From Atribacterota bacterium (lineage in GTDB: Bacteria; Atribacterota; Phoenicimicrobiia; Phoenicimicrobiales; Phoenicimicrobiaceae), in the NCBI GenBank assembly GCA_030668465.1, contig DAOUTX010000021.1, positions 1 to 11,718 on the forward strand: a stretch of 11,718 nucleotides of DNA, written 5' to 3'. Each line of letters starts with the position of its first letter. Position 1 is the first letter of the stretch. The position numbers were made by a program, and so were the translations under genes. Under the pieces are notes generated by a model. The model was not told the origin of the DNA and did not search any database. It worked only from the letters and a program-made list of their open reading frames with translations. Of the stretch, positions 1 through 7,171 are shown piece by piece.

Positions 1-2
1 AA

Positions 3-539
3 GCTTTATTTGACATCGGGATAGCTGGACCTTTTGTAGGTTTGGTCCTCACTATCCCTACTATAATAATCGGGCTTAAATTATCAGAAGTAGCAGTAAT
101 TTCAGAAATCGAAGGACCTATTATACCTCTGGGAAGTTCCATCCTGTTCTCACTTATAGAAAAAACGATGTTCGGGTATCTTCCCGAAGGCCAGGATATA
201 ATCCTGCACCCTATAGCTTATGCGGGCTGGGTGGGATTATTTGTAACTGCTTTAAACCTTCTTCCTGTTGGACAATTAGATGGCGGACACATAATTTATT
301 CCTTGTTCGGTAAAAATAGCAAAATTGTTTATTATATAACCTTGGGTATTTTAGGCCTTATCTGTATATTTGTTAATCCAGCGTGGACCTTATTATTTGT
401 CTTACTTCTGATATTTGGATTTAAACACCCCCCACCATTAGATGATTATACACTTTTAGACAAAAGAAGGAAAATGTTAGGAATCTGTGCTTTAATTTTC
501 TGTGTCCTATCCTTTACTCCTGTACCTTTTCGAATTTAA
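3..539 (+). CDS. Site-2 protease family (M50) membrane protein, 3' part only
   Basis: This is the C-terminal 178 residues of an intramembrane zinc protease; the frame is open from base 3, so the gene begins upstream of the window. The opening segment ALFDIGIAGPFVG resembles the membrane segment that follows the HExxH helix in prokaryotic site-2 proteases. The helix LNLLPVGQLDGGH (about residues 84-96 of the fragment) carries the second family motif, with the Asp of LDGG as the expected third zinc ligand. Two more hydrophobic segments follow (about 107-124 and 130-140), then a HPPPLDD turn and a last helix ending in FTPVPF, a typical C-terminus for this family. The HExxH motif lies off the window, so catalytic competence cannot be checked. 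The TTG at 42-44 lies inside the domain and is not a credible start. No strong terminator follows it. Confidence 0.85.
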   Translation, partial: ALFDIGIAGPFVGLVLTIPTIIIGLKLSEVAVISEIEGPIIPLGSSILFSLIEKTMFGYLPEGQDIILHPIAYAGWVGLFVTALNLLPVGQLDGGHIIYSLFGKNSKIVYYITLGILGLICIFVNPAWTLLFVLLLIFGFKHPPPLDDYTLLDKRRKMLGICALIFCVLSFTPVPFRI

Positions 540-613
540 TAAAAAATAAATTTCACCTTAACTATTTCTTATAAATTAATAAAATATTTTATTCTCCGAT
601 AAAATCAATAAAC

Positions 614-642
614 TTGACAATTATACTCGCGCATGATAAGAT
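614..642 (+). promoter_or_regulatory. Sigma-70-type promoter of the liv operon
   Basis: A perfect -35 hexamer TTGACA (614-619), a 17-bp spacer and a -10 TAAGAT (637-642; 5 of 6 consensus) would start transcription near 649-650, just upstream of the riboswitch aptamer. A second perfect TATAAT lies at 663-668 but has no matching -35, and its start would fall inside the aptamer, so the first promoter is preferred. The spacing is seen directly; activity is inferred. Confidence 0.75.
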
Positions 643-668
643 TTTTTCATAATCAAACATACTATAAT

Positions 669-778
669 GGGAGTGTACCTAGGGTTCCGTTCTTCCTAAA
701 GAAGCCTGGACCGAGCGGTATAAAGCATTTATTTATAAATGCCACACTTTTAGGACAAAAGCCTGAAGGATAGGTTCC
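669..778 (+). promoter_or_regulatory. ykkC-class riboswitch aptamer, probably the ppGpp-sensing subtype
   Basis: Conserved ykkC blocks occur in order: CTAGGGTTCCG (679-689), CTGGACCGAG (706-715), a variable stem formed by GCATTTAT and ATAAATGC (725-742), CACAC (743-747) and AGGACAAAAGCCT (752-764). The closing stem can form from ACCT (677-680) with AGGT (772-775), extended by GGA (670-672) with TCC (776-778). As I remember it, the guanidine-I consensus has ACACGG followed by GGGAxAAAAGCCCGGGAGA. Here the GG after ACAC is replaced by TTTT and the last block is divergent, which points to subtype 2 (ppGpp, PRPP or nucleotide-diphosphate binders). The downstream gene is livJ. Branched-chain amino acid synthesis and transport genes are the known context of the ppGpp subtype, whereas purine genes mark the PRPP subtype. 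Class assignment is strong; the ligand is inferred. Confidence 0.85.
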
Positions 779-808
779 ATAAATTAGAACTAATTCCTCA
801 GGTTTTTT
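762..808 (+). terminator. Riboswitch-controlled intrinsic terminator
   Basis: The arms at 762-777 and 787-802 pair at 14 of 16 positions (two G-U) around a 9-nt loop, followed directly by six T (803-808). The 5' arm contains the 3' half of the aptamer (GCCTGAAGGATAGGTT), including the strand that closes the aptamer. Aptamer and terminator are therefore mutually exclusive: ligand binding should block termination, making this an ON switch. The structure is visible; the direction of control is inferred from the overlap. Confidence 0.9.
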
Positions 809-970
809 ATTAACAAATTAAAAAGTAAATATGTCGTAATAATTTCAGCCTTGTATCCAAGTCTATTTACTAAAAAAAGAGGGGGCGATTACTAATTAAC
901 AATTAAATATGGCTTCAGAGATTTTACTTAAATCAAAAAAGCAATTAAATTATTAAAGGGAGTATAAAAA
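809..970 (+). other. Long post-terminator leader of livJ, with livJ RBS
   Basis: There are about 160 bases between the terminator T-tract and the livJ start. A good Shine-Dalgarno AAAGGGAG (955-962) lies 8 nt before the ATG and fixes the start. A G-rich run GAGGGGGCG (879-887) looks like a second ribosome-binding sequence, but no start codon sits at proper spacing. A 15-codon ORF (909-956) ends inside the livJ RBS and has no RBS of its own. No further promoter or hairpin stands out. Confidence 0.6.
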
Positions 971-2110
971 ATGAATAAGAAATTATTAGTGTTTCTAATA
1001 TTAGTAATCTTCATGTTTTCTCTTACAGTTGCTTCAGCAAAAATGATTAAAGTTGGCGGCGTAGCATGCTTAACGGGAGCAGCAGCTACTTACGGAGCAT
1101 CCACTCGTAATGGTACCAGATTAGCTTTTGATGAACAAAATGACTTAGGCGGAGTTGATATCGGAGGAGAGAAATATTTAATCCATTATATCTTTGAAGA
1201 TGATCAGGGCTCTCCCGAGCAGGCAGCTAATGCCTTTCGTAAGCTTATAGATCAAGATGAAGTATACGCTATTCTTGGCTCGGTAATGAGCAGTTGTACT
1301 TTAGCCGGTGCTCCTATCGCCCAAGATTCTGGCGTTCCGGTTATTAGTCCTACTTCAACCGCTGTTCAAGTTACCAGAACCGGTGATTATATTTTCCGCT
1401 CTTGTTTCCTTGATCCCTTCCAGGGTGCCGTAGTTGCTTCCTTCAGCTATAATGACTTAAACGCAAAAACTGCAGCAGTAATCTTTGATAATGCCAATGA
1501 TTACACCAAAGGTTTAGCAGAGGCTTTCAGGGAAAGTTTTGTAAGCATTGGCGGTGAAGTAGTAGCTTATGAATCTTTTACTGAAGAAGCTACAACCGTT
1601 GATTTTTCTGCTCAATTAACCAATATCAAGTCCGCTAATCCGGATGTAATCTTTTTAGATGCCTATTATTCTGCTGCCGCTTTAATGGCTAAACAGGCTC
1701 GAGCTTTAGGGATAACTGTTCCTTTTGTTGGTGCAGATGGATGGGATTCCGCAGAATTTACTAAACTTGGTGGAGAAGCAGTAGAGGGAGGATATTTCTG
1801 CAACCATTACTCTCCAGCTGATCCAAGACCAATAGTGCAAAACTTTGTAAAGAAATATACAGAAGTATATGGAGGAACCCCTGATGCTTTAGCCACTTTA
1901 GCCTATGATGCTGGTTTGATTCTAATCGACTCCCTAAATAGAGCCGGTTCTTTAGATAGAGCAGCTATTAGAGATGCCATTATGGCAACTAATTTAGAGT
2001 GTGTTTCAGGCGTAATCACTTTTGATGGATGGGGTGATCCTATAAAAAGTGCTGTAGTAAATAAAGTGGAAGGTGGAAAATTCGTCTTCCAGAAATTTGT
2101 CCAACCGTAA
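971..2110 (+). CDS. livJ: Branched-chain / hydrophobic amino acid ABC transporter substrate-binding protein
   Basis: This periplasmic type-1 binding protein delivers the amino acid to the LivHMGF membrane complex. Residues 1-23 are a signal peptide (lysines, hydrophobic core, SLTVASA then a signal-peptidase-I site). There is no lipobox cysteine, so a soluble periplasmic protein is expected. The mature part has the two-lobed LivJ fold: KVGGVACLTGAAATYG at the start, the ligand-contact segment GSVMSSCT (103-110) and SPTSTA (126-131), DYTKG (177-181), FLDAYYSAA (228-236) and GADGWDS (254-260). At 379 aa it has family length. It is first in the operon and the first gene behind the riboswitch; a hairpin separates it from livH. 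Exact specificity (Leu/Ile/Val or other amino acids, urea or amides) cannot be read from sequence. Confidence 0.93.
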   Translation: MNKKLLVFLILVIFMFSLTVASAKMIKVGGVACLTGAAATYGASTRNGTRLAFDEQNDLGGVDIGGEKYLIHYIFEDDQGSPEQAANAFRKLIDQDEVYAILGSVMSSCTLAGAPIAQDSGVPVISPTSTAVQVTRTGDYIFRSCFLDPFQGAVVASFSYNDLNAKTAAVIFDNANDYTKGLAEAFRESFVSIGGEVVAYESFTEEATTVDFSAQLTNIKSANPDVIFLDAYYSAAALMAKQARALGITVPFVGADGWDSAEFTKLGGEAVEGGYFCNHYSPADPRPIVQNFVKKYTEVYGGTPDALATLAYDAGLILIDSLNRAGSLDRAAIRDAIMATNLECVSGVITFDGWGDPIKSAVVNKVEGGKFVFQKFVQP

Positions 2111-2158
2111 AAACATAAACAAATCTAAAAAATATTTTTTGGATATTGAATCAACTTC

Positions 2159-2195
2159 TACATCAGGACATTGCAAAAAGCAATGTCCTGATGTA
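2159..2195 (+). other. Perfect intercistronic hairpin between livJ and livH
   Basis: A 16-bp perfect inverted repeat (TACATCAGGACATTGC at 2159-2174, complement at 2180-2195) closes an AAAAA loop. It is followed by TTATATAACATA and not by a T-run, so it is a poor intrinsic terminator. Its position after the binding-protein gene suggests 3'-end protection or an mRNA processing site that makes LivJ more abundant than the membrane subunits, as the intercistronic repeats do after malE in E. coli. The structure is seen; the role is inferred. Confidence 0.75.
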
Positions 2196-2244
2196 TTATA
2201 TAACATAAATAGGAAAAATACTTTCCAAAAGAAACGGAACAGAT

Positions 2245-3309
2245 ATGACTAAAAAACAAATTTCTTCTTCTGTCAACAAAAAAATGTTAGCTTATGATAA
2301 ATTACCCAATTGGAAAAAATATGCTTTCATTTCCGCAATTACCCTATTCTTTTTAGCTTTATATATATCATTTTTTGGAATTCAAGCCTTTTTTCAACAG
2401 TTAGTAAATGGAATCCAGCTGGGAAGCATTTATGCCTTGATTGCTTTGGGCTACACCATGATTTATGGAATTATCAGGCTCATTAATTTTGCTCATGGTG
2501 ACCTTTTTATGTTTGGAGCTTACATCTCTTGTTTTTTGGGTAATTATCTAATGGCCCATAATTTCAGGTATCCTTTTATAGTAGTTTTGATTTTTTCTAT
2601 GGTCGTAACCGCTCTATTGGGGATGGCCATTGAGAAAATCGCTTATAAACCTTTAAGATTTAAGCCCAGATTAGCGGCTTTAATTACTGCTTTAGGTGTT
2701 TCTCTTTTTTTAGAAAACTTTTTTGCTCTATCGCCGCAAAATGTCCCCTTTCCTCTAAATAAGATTGTCTTCGGTCCAAAATATATCCTCTTCCCGGCAT
2801 TAATTGCCGAAAAAACATACAATATTGGTGGAATAGCTATTAATAATATAAAAATTTTAATTGTCATAATAACCATTATTCTAATGATAGCTTTACAATA
2901 TATTGTAAAAAAAACTATGATAGGAAAGGCAATGCGGGCGGTAGCTTTTAATAAAGATGCTTGTTTAATGATGGGCATAAATATAGATAAAGTTATTTCC
3001 ATAACTTTTGGTATAGGCATTTCTCTTGCCGCTGCTTCCGGAACATTATATGCCCTAACCTATGGGCAATTACAATCACCCTACCTGGGAATCTGGCCCG
3101 GCCTTAAGGCTTTTATAGCAGCAGTTTTGGGAGGTATCGGGAATATTCCGGGAGCTATGTTGGGAAGCTATGTGATGGGTGTCTCAGAAACCTTTGCTAC
3201 TTCCATTAATTCAAATTTTGGTTACGGAATTGCTTTCGTAATACTTATAGTAGTCTTGGTATTTAAACCAGCAGGACTCTTGGGAAAATTTACCAAGGAA
3301 AAGGTATAA
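2245..3309 (+). CDS. livH: Branched-chain amino acid ABC transporter permease LivH
   Basis: This is one of two inner-membrane permease subunits forming the channel with LivM. Family segments are clear: QLVNGIQLGSIYALIALGYTMIYGIIRLINFAHGDLFM (about 52-89), KTMIGKAMRAVAFNKDACLMMGI (223-245), and the ATPase-contacting loop AAVLGGIGNIPGAMLGS (about 292-308), then a last helix ending VFKPAGLLG. At 354 aa it is about 50-60 residues longer than E. coli-type LivH because of an N-terminal extension with an extra hydrophobic helix (about 27-46) before the conserved core. The RBS is weak (CGGAAC, about 7 nt upstream). An internal ATG at 2284 would drop the first 13 residues but has no better RBS. It lies 134 nt after livJ, with the hairpin between. 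Confidence 0.93.
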   Translation: MTKKQISSSVNKKMLAYDKLPNWKKYAFISAITLFFLALYISFFGIQAFFQQLVNGIQLGSIYALIALGYTMIYGIIRLINFAHGDLFMFGAYISCFLGNYLMAHNFRYPFIVVLIFSMVVTALLGMAIEKIAYKPLRFKPRLAALITALGVSLFLENFFALSPQNVPFPLNKIVFGPKYILFPALIAEKTYNIGGIAINNIKILIVIITIILMIALQYIVKKTMIGKAMRAVAFNKDACLMMGINIDKVISITFGIGISLAAASGTLYALTYGQLQSPYLGIWPGLKAFIAAVLGGIGNIPGAMLGSYVMGVSETFATSINSNFGYGIAFVILIVVLVFKPAGLLGKFTKEKV

Positions 3310-3313
3310 ACTT

Positions 3314-4378
3314 ATGAAAATAATAAAGAATATTTTTAATTTAATTAAAGGATATTATAAGTTTATATTAATTACAGCTCTAATTTATTTGTTATTTCAG
3401 ATATTTGATGGAAGTATCCCCATTGCCCCCCGCCTTCTTACCCGATATTACATGCAGATTATTATGTTTGCCTTGATAAACATTATAATGACTGTAAGTT
3501 TGAATTTAATTAATGGATTTACCGGTCAATTTTCTATCGGTCATGCAGGTTTTATGTGTATCGGAGCATACACGTCAGCCTATTTTACTACTATTTTATT
3601 TAAGGCAGCAAACATGGCCTATTTTCCTCAATTGGCACTTTTTATTTTTTCTCTGATCATGGGAGGATTAGTGGCGGCTTTTGCCGGATATCTCATCGGA
3701 TTACCCACTTTAAAATTAAGAGGAGACTATTTAGCGATAGTAACTTTGGCTTTTGGAGAAGTAATTCGCTCAATCGTTCGCAGTTCTGATGAGATAGCAG
3801 CCTTTTTAAACCAAATAGGATTAGTTAAATTTTCAGAAACTATTGCCAAAATAAGTGGACCCCGGGGACTATCCACCATACCAAATCTTTCTAAATTCTG
3901 GTTAGTATATCTTATTACTATATTATCAGTTATCATAATGCGTAATTTTATTTACTCTACCCACGGCAGAGCCTGCCTTTCTATAAGAGAAAATGACGTT
4001 GCAGCAGAAACTATGGGTATTGATACTACTCGTTATAAAATTATTGCTTTTAGCCTTAGTGCTTTTTTTGCCGGAGTAGGTGGTGGACTTTTTGCTCATG
4101 TCTTAAGATTTATCCATCCAAATAATTTTAGTTTTATAAAATCAATCGATTACCTTATCTTTCTTTACGCTGGAGGAATGGGAAGTATTACCGGTTCAAT
4201 TTTAGCTGCTACCGGACTTACAATTCTCCCCGAGTTTTTAAGGATGATTAACTTCCAACAATGGAGGATGGTCATTTATCCATTACTTTTAATAATTTTA
4301 ATGTTAAGAAAACCGAGTGGTATCTTTGGTAATCGTGAATTTTCGTTTTTAATTCCCAAAAGGAAAGAGGTAAATTAG
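3314..4378 (+). CDS. livM: Branched-chain amino acid ABC transporter permease LivM
   Basis: Second permease subunit, partner of LivH. Diagnostic segments are SLNLINGFTGQFSIGHAGFM (about 62-81), LPTLKLRGDYLAIVTLAFGEVIR (130-152), GRACLSIRENDVAAETMGI (218-236) and the ATPase-contacting loop GGMGSITGS (287-295). Multiple hydrophobic helices run through to a basic C-terminal tail. The 354-aa length lies within the usual range. The ATG follows the livH stop by 4 nt; the purine-rich AAGGAAAAGG at the end of livH supplies the RBS, so the two permeases are probably co-translated. Confidence 0.94.
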   Translation: MKIIKNIFNLIKGYYKFILITALIYLLFQIFDGSIPIAPRLLTRYYMQIIMFALINIIMTVSLNLINGFTGQFSIGHAGFMCIGAYTSAYFTTILFKAANMAYFPQLALFIFSLIMGGLVAAFAGYLIGLPTLKLRGDYLAIVTLAFGEVIRSIVRSSDEIAAFLNQIGLVKFSETIAKISGPRGLSTIPNLSKFWLVYLITILSVIIMRNFIYSTHGRACLSIRENDVAAETMGIDTTRYKIIAFSLSAFFAGVGGGLFAHVLRFIHPNNFSFIKSIDYLIFLYAGGMGSITGSILAATGLTILPEFLRMINFQQWRMVIYPLLLIILMLRKPSGIFGNREFSFLIPKRKEVN

Positions 4379-5137
4379 ATGGTGCTTTTGGAATTAAAAG
4401 ATATGTGTTGCTATTTTGGTGGATTGAAAGCTGTTGAAAAATTTAATACTAAAATTAAAAAAGGGGAATTAGTTGGTCTTATCGGCCCTAACGGTGCAGG
4501 AAAAACTACTGTATTTAATGTAATCACCGGGATATACCCTCCCACCTCGGGAGAGATTTTCTTTCAGGAAGAAAATATCGGAGGATTGCCTTCACATAAA
4601 ATTACTCAAAAAGGAATTGTTCGAACCTTTCAAAATATTCGCATTTTCCCAACTTTAACTGTTTTAGAAAATATTATAATCGCCTATCACTTTCGCACTC
4701 ACTATAGCATCTTATCGGGTATACTAAGAGATGACAATTACCATCAAGAAGAAGAGGAAATGAGCAAAAAAGCTATGGAATTATTGCACCTCTTTGATTT
4801 ACATACTTATCATATGAACCCAGCCGGAAGCTTACCCTATGGTGAACAGAGAAAATTAGAAATTGCTCGCGCTTTAGCCACTGAACCAAATATTATTTTG
4901 CTGGACGAACCTGCTGCAGGAATGAACCCTTATGAAACTATCAAACTGATGGAATTAATTAAACGCATTAAGGAAAAATTTGGTTTAACAATTTTTCTGA
5001 TAGAACATCATATGCAATTTGTAATGGGAATTTGCGAAAGAATTATGGTAATGGATTTTGGGATGCAGATCGCAGAAGGAACCCCTCAGGAAATACAAAA
5101 AAATCCAAAAGTAATTAGAGCTTATTTAGGAGAATAA
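4379..5137 (+). CDS. livG: Branched-chain amino acid ABC transporter ATPase LivG
   Basis: First cytoplasmic ATPase of the Liv complex; it pairs with LivF to power import. Nucleotide-binding motifs: Walker A GPNGAGKTT (36-44), Q-loop Gln85, signature LPYGEQ (152-157, the variant usual in LivG, followed by RKLEIARALA), Walker B IILLDEP (172-178) with catalytic Glu177, and switch His210 in IEHHM, where most LivG have IEHDM. The C-terminus shows the LivG/F-type end EGTPQEIQKNPKVIRAYLGE. At 252 aa it has family length. Its ATG directly abuts the livM stop codon; AGGAAAGAGG at the end of livM is its RBS. Confidence 0.95.
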   Translation: MVLLELKDMCCYFGGLKAVEKFNTKIKKGELVGLIGPNGAGKTTVFNVITGIYPPTSGEIFFQEENIGGLPSHKITQKGIVRTFQNIRIFPTLTVLENIIIAYHFRTHYSILSGILRDDNYHQEEEEMSKKAMELLHLFDLHTYHMNPAGSLPYGEQRKLEIARALATEPNIILLDEPAAGMNPYETIKLMELIKRIKEKFGLTIFLIEHHMQFVMGICERIMVMDFGMQIAEGTPQEIQKNPKVIRAYLGE

Positions 5138-5141
5138 AGAG

Positions 5142-5843
5142 ATGTTAAAAATACATAATTTAGATGTATCTTATGGCCCAATTCGGGCCCTCAAAGGAAT
5201 CTCCTTCGAGGTTAAAGAAGGGGAAATAGTAACCCTAATTGGAGCAAATGGAGCCGGTAAATCAACAACCTTACGCACTATTTCCAATCTTATCAAACCC
5301 CAAAACGGAAGTATTACTTTTTTAAATAAAGACTTATTGCCTGTACCAGCATATGATTTAGTAAAATTAGGTATAGCTCATGTCCCGGAAGGAAGAATAA
5401 TATTTGGACCACTGACAGTTCATGAAAATTTAGAACTTGCTACCTGGGGAAGAAAAGATAAAATAGCAATTCGGGAAGATTTAAATAAAGTTTATGACTT
5501 GTTTCCCTTACTGAAAGAACGAAAATTTCAACTTGGAGAAACCTTGTCCGGGGGAGAACAACAGATGTTAGCTTTAGGTCGTGGTTTAGTGGCTCGAGCT
5601 AAACTTATGTTATTAGATGAACCATCTATGGGTTTGGCCCCCCTTTTGGTTCAAGACATATACCGAGTAATAAGACAGGTAAATGCTGAAGGCACTACTA
5701 TTTTATTGGTAGAACAAAACGCCCATATGGCTTTAGAAGTAGCTCATCGAGCTTATGTTTTGGAAACAGGAAATATTATCTTAGAGGGTCCTGCTGATGA
5801 AGTCGCTAAAAATCCTAAAGTAATTAAAGCCTATTTAGGATAA
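5142..5843 (+). CDS. livF: Branched-chain amino acid ABC transporter ATPase LivF
   Basis: Second ATPase of the Liv complex and last gene of the operon. Walker A GANGAGKST (34-42), the LivF-typical VPEGR (81-85), signature LSGGEQ (135-140), and Walker B LMLLDEP (155-161) with catalytic Glu160. The switch position is Gln192 in VEQNA rather than His. This is normal for LivF and helps tell it from LivG, so it is not a defect. It ends in NPKVIKAYLG, as LivF proteins do. At 233 aa it has family length. It starts 4 nt after livG, with GGAG at the livG end as RBS. No GC-rich terminator follows; only a weak AT hairpin (5991-6029) lies between it and the convergent protease gene. Confidence 0.95.
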   Translation: MLKIHNLDVSYGPIRALKGISFEVKEGEIVTLIGANGAGKSTTLRTISNLIKPQNGSITFLNKDLLPVPAYDLVKLGIAHVPEGRIIFGPLTVHENLELATWGRKDKIAIREDLNKVYDLFPLLKERKFQLGETLSGGEQQMLALGRGLVARAKLMLLDEPSMGLAPLLVQDIYRVIRQVNAEGTTILLVEQNAHMALEVAHRAYVLETGNIILEGPADEVAKNPKVIKAYLG

Positions 5844-5990
5844 TTCTTAAATATCTCCATTTTAATATTTCAGATATGAAACTTTTGAGAATTTATTAAT
5901 ATGTTCCTCTTTGTAAATCCCTTCTTATCTTCATTTTTCACAATTTCTTTATTTTCTTCATTACTTGTGGACTTATTCGTTATTCCTACT

Positions 5991-6029
5991 ATAAAATTTT
6001 TAAAAAATGAAGGATTTTTTAAATTTTAT
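5991..6029. terminator. Weak AT-only hairpin between convergent operons
   Basis: The arms at 5991-6008 and 6014-6029 form 16 A-T pairs with a 2-nt bulge around the loop GAAGG. It lies between the livF end and the 3' end of the minus-strand protease gene, where a bidirectional terminator is expected. With no G-C pairs in the stem it would be weak, so read-through in both directions is possible. The rest of 5844-6037 is AT-rich and shows nothing else. Confidence 0.35.
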
Positions 6030-6037
6030 TTAGAACC

Positions 6038-7171
6038 TCATTTAATATTAAAGGGTAAATTAAGTTTAAATTCCCATAAAGCTTGCTTGATTTTATCTTG
6101 AGTTTCTTTTAATACTTCTCTGGAAGATTTATTTATAAAGGTAGTTTCTGAATCATCTAAAGAGATTATTTTATTATTACGAATCAGGAGCGTAGAGGTA
6201 GTTCCTTTTACTAAAATATTTATTTCATAGGAGGCCAAATCAATGCTAAGGAATTTATCCAGATTTTTAGCAGTTTCTACCGTTTTCGGGTAAAGTTCAT
6301 GACCTATCGGAAATGTTAAATTCAATATAGTAGTATTATCAATATAAATAGCAGCATTACAAAAAGACTCTTCGTATGTATATTTGATATCTACTTTAAG
6401 ATAATCAGTAGTTACTCGTCTATCAATATCTATTCCTTTTTCTATTAATTTATTTCTTACATAATTAATCCTATTTTCAGTTTCTGGGTGAGTTTGAAAT
6501 ATTCCCAAATTTACTTCAGGTTTAAACATTTCCCGAGTATACAGTCTTTCTAAGAAAGTTAAAAAACCCACCGAATTGTATCCCGCCTTAATCAAGAGAT
6601 TTATAGCAGTTAAATCTGCTTCTTCTTCATATTCTCGACTATATTGATTAAGAAAGGTTATAGTAGTAAGTTTTCCCAAAACAGCAACATTGGGTTCTCC
6701 GGTTAAAAGAGCCCCTAAAATAGTCAGCAAAGTGAATTTAGTATTATCTCTGGTCTGTTTTAAGGCATGATTATGGATTACGTGGGCAATTTCGTGGGCT
6801 AAAATTCCAGCAAGTTCGTCATCTGACTGAACATAATCAAAAAGGTCATAAGTTACATAAATATATCCACCCGGAATAGAAAAGGCGTTGGGCCCTTCTA
6901 TATTTAATATCTTGAAATGATAATTCATCTTTTTCAACTCAGAATTTCTGGCTAATTTATTGCCAATTTCATTAATCAATGAATTTTGATTTAAATCTTC
7001 AATTACTTCATATTTTTTCTCAATATCTTCAGATAGTTTCTTCCCTAATTTCTGCTCTTTGTTTAAGTCTCTTTCGGCAGAAAATGAATTAAAACTTGCC
7101 AATAAAAAAGCCATTAAAAGAAAAACTATCACGGAAACTAATTTATTTATTAATTTTCTATTTTTTCTCAT
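6038..7171 (-). CDS. Secreted M48-family zinc metalloprotease, BepA-like
   Basis: A zinc endopeptidase predicted to act in the periplasm on envelope proteins. Residues 1-32 form an N-terminal signal sequence or membrane anchor (basic start, long hydrophobic core, ending SFSA). The catalytic motif is HEIAH (126-130), and the third ligand Glu lies in ExEAD (182-186, the glutamate-helix motif). Family landmarks are IPGGYIYVTYDL (99-110), which precedes the active site, and THPETENRI (227-235), matching the conserved HPxxxxRI. The C-terminal 125 residues after about 252 do not match a TPR array as in E. coli BepA; I do not recognise this region. The start overlaps the alaX-like stop by 4 nt (ATGA), and I see no RBS before it, so translation probably depends on the upstream gene. 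Confidence 0.88.
   Translation of the reverse strand: MRKNRKLINKLVSVIVFLLMAFLLASFNSFSAERDLNKEQKLGKKLSEDIEKKYEVIEDLNQNSLINEIGNKLARNSELKKMNYHFKILNIEGPNAFSIPGGYIYVTYDLFDYVQSDDELAGILAHEIAHVIHNHALKQTRDNTKFTLLTILGALLTGEPNVAVLGKLTTITFLNQYSREYEEEADLTAINLLIKAGYNSVGFLTFLERLYTREMFKPEVNLGIFQTHPETENRINYVRNKLIEKGIDIDRRVTTDYLKVDIKYTYEESFCNAAIYIDNTTILNLTFPIGHELYPKTVETAKNLDKFLSIDLASYEINILVKGTTSTLLIRNNKIISLDDSETTFINKSSREVLKETQDKIKQALWEFKLNLPFNIK

Noticed and set aside
700..745. tRNA-like string (CTGGACCGAGCGGT) before livJ
   Set aside because: No acceptor stem, anticodon arm or T-loop; the bases are explained by the ykkC aptamer core.
669..778. Plain guanidine-I riboswitch
   Set aside because: The class matches but the bases after ACAC are changed and no guanidine-related gene follows; the subtype 2 reading fits better, though it is not excluded.
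909..956. 15-codon ORF upstream of livJ as an attenuator leader peptide
   Set aside because: It has no run of Leu, Ile or Val codons, no RBS at correct spacing, and no following attenuator; control is better explained by the upstream riboswitch.
2006..2206. 66-codon minus-strand ORF over the livJ end
   Set aside because: Antisense to livJ and running through the perfect hairpin; no RBS or recognisable protein features.
2643..3020. 125-codon minus-strand ORF inside livH
   Set aside because: Fully antisense to a clear permease gene; its apparent composition mirrors the permease codons.
5901..6101. 66-codon plus-strand ORF after livF
   Set aside because: Low-complexity Phe/Leu/Ser-rich translation, no RBS, and its 3' part overlaps the end of the M48 gene; it is an artefact of T-rich intergenic DNA.
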